NCBI GenBank assembly: GCA_047975325.1
Contig: JBKEDF010000097.1
Coordinates: 1 to 17,726, forward strand
From: JBKEDF01 sp047975325
GTDB lineage: Bacteria > Pseudomonadota > Alphaproteobacteria > Rhodobacterales > Rhodobacteraceae
Length of the DNA stretch: 17,726 bases
Direction: 5' to 3'
Position numbers and translations under genes: made by a program. Numbering within the stretch: the stretch's first letter is position 1; each line of letters opens with the position of its first letter. Shown one piece after another: positions 14,584 to 17,726 of this stretch. Under the pieces are notes generated by a model. It was not told the origin of the DNA and did not search any database. It saw nothing but the letters and a program-made list of their open reading frames with translations.

Positions 14584-15135
14584 ATGACGAAACCTTATGC
14601 CATTGATCAGATGATCTCCGCCAAGGCAATCGCCGCCAGGGTGGAAGATCTTGCGCGTGAAATCACCGCGCATTTCAAGGGCACGGACAAGCTGATTGTG
14701 GTGGGGCTTCTTCGCGGATCCTTTGTCTTCATCGCCGATCTGGTGCGTGAAATCGACCTGCCCGTGGAAGTGGATTTCCTGGAAGCCTCCTCCTATGGCG
14801 ACAAGACGGAAAGTTCCCGTGAAGTCCGGATCCTCAAGGATCTGCGTGGCAAGATCGAGGGGCGCGATGTTCTGGTCGTGGAAGACATCGTCGATACCGG
14901 CTTTACATTGTCCCATGTGCTGCATCTTCTGGAATCGCGTGGACCGGCACGGCTGAAGGTCTGCGCCTTGCTCGACAAGCCATCCCGCCGGGAGGCTCCG
15001 GTCAGGGCCGATTGGACGGGTTTCGAGATTCCCGATGAATTTGTCGTGGGTTACGGGATCGACTTCGCGCAAAGAAACCGCAACCTGCCCTTCATCGGCA
15101 AGGTACGGTTCGAAGACAAGACCAATGCTGCCTGA
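14584..15135 (+). CDS. hpt: Hypoxanthine phosphoribosyltransferase
   Basis: 183-residue cytosolic enzyme converting hypoxanthine (and often guanine) plus PRPP to IMP/GMP in purine salvage. The type I phosphoribosyltransferase fold is clear: VVGLLRGSFVF (39-49) is the first binding loop, SSYGD (69-73) the flexible loop, VLVVEDIVDTGFTL (96-109) the PRPP motif with E100/D101, and DEFVVGYGID (151-160) the purine-contact region. Length is normal. ATG 14584 has AGGGG upstream at somewhat long spacing. The end overlaps the next gene by 11 bases, so hpt, the glycosylase and the small membrane protein are probably co-transcribed. Confidence 0.94.
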   Translation: MTKPYAIDQMISAKAIAARVEDLAREITAHFKGTDKLIVVGLLRGSFVFIADLVREIDLPVEVDFLEASSYGDKTESSREVRILKDLRGKIEGRDVLVVEDIVDTGFTLSHVLHLLESRGPARLKVCALLDKPSRREAPVRADWTGFEIPDEFVVGYGIDFAQRNRNLPFIGKVRFEDKTNAA

Positions 15136-15616
15136 TCTGGTTGCGCAGGATCTCGCCTGCCTGTTCTGCGGCACGGCGGCAGGTCATGCTTCTGCCGCAA
15201 AAGGACATTATTATGCCGGTCCCGGAAATCGATTCTGGGCACTGTTATCGGAAACGGGGATCACGCCAAGGCGCCTCGAACCGCGGGAGGACCATCTGAT
15301 GCCCGGCCTGGGTTACGGATTTACCGATCTGGCGAAAGGCATTAGCGGGATGGATCGCGACATACCGCCCGAATCCTTCTGTCCCGACCACCTGACCAAC
15401 CTGGTAAAATCACATCGCCCACGGCGGCTTGCCTTCACCAGCCTCACCGCGGCGCGGATCGGACTGGGACGAAAGGTCGCAGCCGGTCGGATCGAGGCAG
15501 CATCCCGACCCGATCTGCGGATCTGGGCGCTTCCTTCCCCCTCCGGCGCGGCGCGGCGCTGGTTTCGGGTCGAACCCTGGCAGGATCTGGCCCGTGACAT
15601 CCGTGAGGCATCATGA
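15125..15616 (+). CDS. mug: Mug-like mismatch-specific DNA glycosylase
   Basis: 163-residue protein of the uracil-DNA glycosylase superfamily, Mug/TDG-like. Such enzymes remove uracil, ethenocytosine or other deaminated bases from DNA. Recognisable parts are FCGTAAG (14-20, where E. coli Mug has FCGINPG), HYYAGPGNRFW (28-38) and the PSPSG loop (137-141, where Mug has PNPSG), with GMDRDIPP (75-82) between. Length matches Mug. The Mug catalytic Asn18 position is Ala here, while Asn35 in GNRFW is kept. ATG 15125 lies inside the end of hpt; it matches the family start and an earlier start would read through hpt sequence. The ribosome binding site is weak, consistent with coupling. It overlaps the next gene by 4 bases. 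Confidence 0.85.
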   Translation: MLPDLVAQDLACLFCGTAAGHASAAKGHYYAGPGNRFWALLSETGITPRRLEPREDHLMPGLGYGFTDLAKGISGMDRDIPPESFCPDHLTNLVKSHRPRRLAFTSLTAARIGLGRKVAAGRIEAASRPDLRIWALPSPSGAARRWFRVEPWQDLARDIREAS

Positions 15617-15801
15617 ACTACACTTGGTTTCTTCGCATGGCCCGCTGGGTACGCAACCCGCCCTCCCCGGCGCGGGTCAAGCTGGTGCTGACGGTTATCC
15701 TGCTTTGCCTGATCCTGTTCGGGGTGGAATATTTTATCGGCTGGCCCGACGCCCTGACCCTTGACGGGGGCGGACGCGCCCTGCGCCTCCCACGGTTCTG
15801 A
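15613..15801 (+). CDS. Small single-span membrane protein
   Basis: 62-residue protein with one membrane segment at about 23-43 (KLVLTVILLCLILFGVEYF), a basic N-terminus (RMARWVRNPPSPARVK), suggesting the N-terminus stays in the cytoplasm, and a short polar tail. The ATG overlaps the stop of the glycosylase gene (ATGA), with GTGAGG upstream, so it is translated with it. No known family recognised with confidence. It may be a conserved accessory membrane protein; the position behind a DNA glycosylase says nothing clear about function. Confidence 0.7.
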   Translation: MNYTWFLRMARWVRNPPSPARVKLVLTVILLCLILFGVEYFIGWPDALTLDGGGRALRLPRF

Positions 15802-15815
15802 TATCAAAAACAGTC

Positions 15816-15830
15816 GCGTGAGGATCACGC
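15816..15830 (+). terminator. Short hairpin after the small membrane protein
   Basis: GCGTGA (15816-15821) pairs with TCACGC (15825-15830) over a GGA loop, 15 bases after the stop. There is no T-run after it, so it may be a weak terminator or a processing site before the cytochrome gene. Confidence 0.35.
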
Positions 15831-15891
15831 CCACGGGCTTGTCACGCCGGATGCCGCATCGCAAAGTCGGGACAGCAACCGGAGGGAAGCC

Positions 15892-16779
15892 ATGCGTCGT
15901 TTTCTGAGTTTTCTTGTCATCGTCGGGATCATCGGCGCCGGGGTCGCCTGGTTCGTGACCGCACCGGACGGCCTTGAGGAAAGTGATATCGCCGGGATCA
16001 CGGGCGATGCCGCCCGGGGCGAGCAGACCTTTTGGGCGGCCGGCTGCGTTTCCTGTCACATGATGCCCGACACGCAAGGCACCGAGGATGAGCTGCTGGC
16101 AGGCGGCATGCGTTTTCCCTCTGCCTTCGGCACTTTCATTGCACCCAACATTTCCCCCTCCGCCGAAGGGATCGGGGATTGGTCCCTGCTGGAATTCGCC
16201 TCGGCGGTACAGCGTGGGGTCGGGCGCGGGGGAGAACATCTTTATCCCGCCTTCCCCTGGAATGCCTATAACAAGGCAAGCTTGCAGGATATTGCCGATA
16301 TCAAGGCCTATATCGACACGCTCCCCCCGAATGCCACGCCCAGCCAACCGCATGAGGTGGGCTTTCCCTTCAATATCCGTCGTTCCCTGGGCGGCTGGAA
16401 GTTCCTGTTCGAGAATCGCGACTGGGTTATCACCGGTGATCTGACCGAGGCAGAAACACGCGGCCGTTACCTGTCCGAGGCAATGGCCCATTGCGCCGAA
16501 TGCCATACACCGCGCAACGCCTTGGGGGGGCTGGATACCTCCCGCTGGCTCGGTGGCGCGCCCAATCCGGACGGAAAGGGCCGTACCCCCAACATTACCC
16601 CTGCCGGCCTGGACTGGAGCGAGGAGGAAATCGTGGAATATCTGACCTCCGGCTTCACCCCGGATTACGACAGCGCGGGCGGGCATATGGCCTATGTTGT
16701 CTCCAACATGGCCAAACTGCCCGAAGAAGATCGCGCTGCAATCGCGGCCTACCTGAAAAAGGTGCCCCCGGTGGAATAG
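15892..16779 (+). CDS. Membrane-anchored dihaem cytochrome c
   Basis: 295-residue c-type cytochrome. Residues 4-22 are a hydrophobic N-terminal anchor or signal, with the rest periplasmic. Two haem sites: CVSCH (52-56) and CAECH (201-205). The two halves are similar, each with an N-I-(S/T)-P stretch (86-89 and 234-237), the pattern of cytochrome subunits of membrane alcohol/aldehyde dehydrogenases. The second haem has plausible axial Met in GGHMAYVVSNMAKLP (M266 or M273). For the first haem the usual Met position in HLYPAMPY reads PAFPW here. ATG 15892 follows GGAGGG. No dehydrogenase gene is adjacent, so its electron donor is unknown; transfer to the respiratory chain is inferred from the family. 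Confidence 0.88.
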   Translation: MRRFLSFLVIVGIIGAGVAWFVTAPDGLEESDIAGITGDAARGEQTFWAAGCVSCHMMPDTQGTEDELLAGGMRFPSAFGTFIAPNISPSAEGIGDWSLLEFASAVQRGVGRGGEHLYPAFPWNAYNKASLQDIADIKAYIDTLPPNATPSQPHEVGFPFNIRRSLGGWKFLFENRDWVITGDLTEAETRGRYLSEAMAHCAECHTPRNALGGLDTSRWLGGAPNPDGKGRTPNITPAGLDWSEEEIVEYLTSGFTPDYDSAGGHMAYVVSNMAKLPEEDRAAIAAYLKKVPPVE

Positions 16780-16789
16780 GCACCCGGGC

Positions 16790-16812
16790 GATGGCCCTTA
16801 TCACGGGCCATC
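16790..16812. terminator. Bidirectional hairpin between cytochrome and ivd
   Basis: GATGGCCC (16790-16797) is the exact reverse complement of GGGCCATC (16805-16812), loop of 7, between two convergent genes (ends at 16779 and 16845). Plus-strand sequence after it begins TTGCC. It likely ends both transcripts. Confidence 0.6.
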
Positions 16813-16844
16813 TTGCCGGTCTGCCCCTCTGTCGAACAAACCGG

Positions 16845-17726
16845 TCAGGTTGACGCCATCAATTCCCGTCCGACCAGCATCCGGCGGATCTCGGACGTAC
16901 CGGCCCCGATCTCCATCAGCTTGGCGTCGCGGAAAAGGCGGCTGACGGTACTGTCATTGAGAAACCCCGCCCCGCCAAGGGCCTGTACCGCCTGATGTGC
17001 CTGCACCATCGCCTGTTCCGAAGCATAAAGCACGCAAGCCCCCGCATCGGCCCGTGTCACCTCACCCCGGTCACAGGCCCTGGCGGCCTCATAGACATAG
17101 GCGCGGGCACTGTTCAAAGCGACATACATATCCGCCAGCTTGCCCTGCATCAGCTGGAAATCCCCGATCGGCCGACCGAATTGCCTGCGGTCCCGCAGAT
17201 AGGGCAGCACCTCATCCAGGCAGGCGGCCATGATGCCCGTGCCAATCCCCGAAAGTACCACACGTTCATAATCCAGACCGGACATCAGGACACGCACGCC
17301 CTTGCCTTCCTTCCCCAGAACATTTTCGAAGGGCACTTCGCAATTGTTGAAAACCAGCTCCCCGGTATTGGAACCCCGCATGCCCAGCTTGTCGAAATGG
17401 GCCGAAGTGGAATAGCCCGTCATGCCCCTTTCGATCAAAAAGGCGGTGATCCCGCGCGATCCGGCATCGGGGTCGGTCTTGGCATAGACAACCAGCGTAT
17501 CGGCATCGGGACCATTGGTGATCCAGTATTTGGATCCGTTCAAAAGATAGTACCCATTACGTTTTTGCGCCCGCAAGCGCATGGCGACAACATCCGAACC
17601 TGCCCCGGCCTCGGACATGGCCAGGGCACCGACATGTTCCCCGGAAATCAGTTTGGGCAGGTATTTCCGTTTCTGCGCCTCACTGCCATTGAGTTTGATC
17701 TGATTGACGCAAAGATTGGAATGCGC
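16845..17726 (-). CDS. ivd: Isovaleryl-CoA dehydrogenase, N-terminus cut off
   Basis: Partial gene: the frame stays open to the right edge and the 293 residues seen match the C-terminal three quarters of an acyl-CoA dehydrogenase of about 390 residues. The enzyme oxidises isovaleryl-CoA to 3-methylcrotonyl-CoA in leucine breakdown, passing electrons to ETF. Fragment features: AHSNLCVNQ at the edge, GALAMSEAGAGSDV (33-46), YWITNGPDADTLVVYAKTD (67-85), GLDYERVVL (150-158) with the Glu at 154 where isovaleryl-CoA dehydrogenases carry the catalytic base, RRQFGRP followed by GDFQLMQGKLADMY, and the C-terminal FAD signature GAGTSEIRRMLVGREL. The Glu position and AHSNLC-type motif favour IVD over other family members. 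No downstream liu genes are in the window; they could lie upstream, off the edge. Confidence 0.92.
   Translation of the reverse strand, partial: AHSNLCVNQIKLNGSEAQKRKYLPKLISGEHVGALAMSEAGAGSDVVAMRLRAQKRNGYYLLNGSKYWITNGPDADTLVVYAKTDPDAGSRGITAFLIERGMTGYSTSAHFDKLGMRGSNTGELVFNNCEVPFENVLGKEGKGVRVLMSGLDYERVVLSGIGTGIMAACLDEVLPYLRDRRQFGRPIGDFQLMQGKLADMYVALNSARAYVYEAARACDRGEVTRADAGACVLYASEQAMVQAHQAVQALGGAGFLNDSTVSRLFRDAKLMEIGAGTSEIRRMLVGRELMAST

Noticed and set aside
15313..16686. Open frame of 457 residues on the minus strand
   Set aside because: It is antisense to the glycosylase, the small membrane protein and the cytochrome, all of which have recognisable families or good starts. Its composition is unlike a real protein.
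1..17726. Mobile element, prophage, CRISPR or tRNA genes
   Set aside because: No transposase, integrase or phage-like proteins, no regularly spaced repeats, and no tRNA-like cloverleaf sequences were noticed. The genes are ordinary chromosomal families with uniform codon use.

Overview
The window is ordinary-looking chromosomal DNA from an alphaproteobacterium, most likely a Rhodobacterales (Rhodobacter/Paracoccus/Roseobacter-like) species. The reasons are the GC-rich codon use, the family-level look of several genes (Mug-type glycosylase after hpt, copA followed by cueR, ECF sigma factor followed by a membrane-anchored VWA protein, tctCBA), and GGAGG-type ribosome binding sites. I see no rRNA, tRNA, CRISPR array, insertion sequence, integrase or phage gene. 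Species assignment is inference.

Layout. (1) 1-1960: a secreted peptidoglycan-binding protein (115-657, +), an unrecognised 121-residue protein (827-1192, +), a convergent small secreted protein (1305-1556, -), and an AT-rich 404-base intergenic stretch with several inverted repeats. (2) 1961-4501: an ECF sigma factor overlapping by 4 bases a 655-residue protein with one membrane segment and a VWA domain, closed by a GC-rich hairpin. (3) 4623-6670: a two-gene K+ uptake system, RCK subunit then channel-like subunit. (4) 6831-9803: tctC-tctB-tctA, a tripartite tricarboxylate transporter, closed by a strong hairpin. Its leader can form two mutually exclusive hairpins around the tctC ribosome binding site. 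(5) 9859-10824: a small lipoprotein (+) facing an L,D-transpeptidase (-). (6) 11001-13990: a copper-efflux operon on the minus strand, copA then cueR, behind a textbook MerR-family promoter (19-base spacer filled by a perfect 21-base palindrome). (7) 14052-15801: a Coq10/RatA-like START-domain gene (-) divergent from hpt, a Mug-like DNA glycosylase and a 62-residue membrane protein, the last three overlapping (+). (8) 15892-16779: a membrane-anchored dihaem cytochrome c with no dehydrogenase beside it. (9) 16845-17726: the 3' three quarters of an isovaleryl-CoA dehydrogenase gene (-), running off the right edge.

How the genes work together. Most of the window is housekeeping or transport: ion homeostasis (K+, Cu+), organic-acid uptake, cell-envelope maintenance, purine salvage and repair, respiration, leucine catabolism. 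The clearest self-contained circuit is the copper module, where CueR should control its own operon. The sigma factor/VWA pair looks like a transmembrane signalling unit with an unknown signal. I did not find a clearly undescribed multi-gene system. The best candidates for a second look are the sigma-VWA pair, the glycosylase lacking the Mug catalytic Asn and coupled to hypoxanthine salvage, and the tctC leader.
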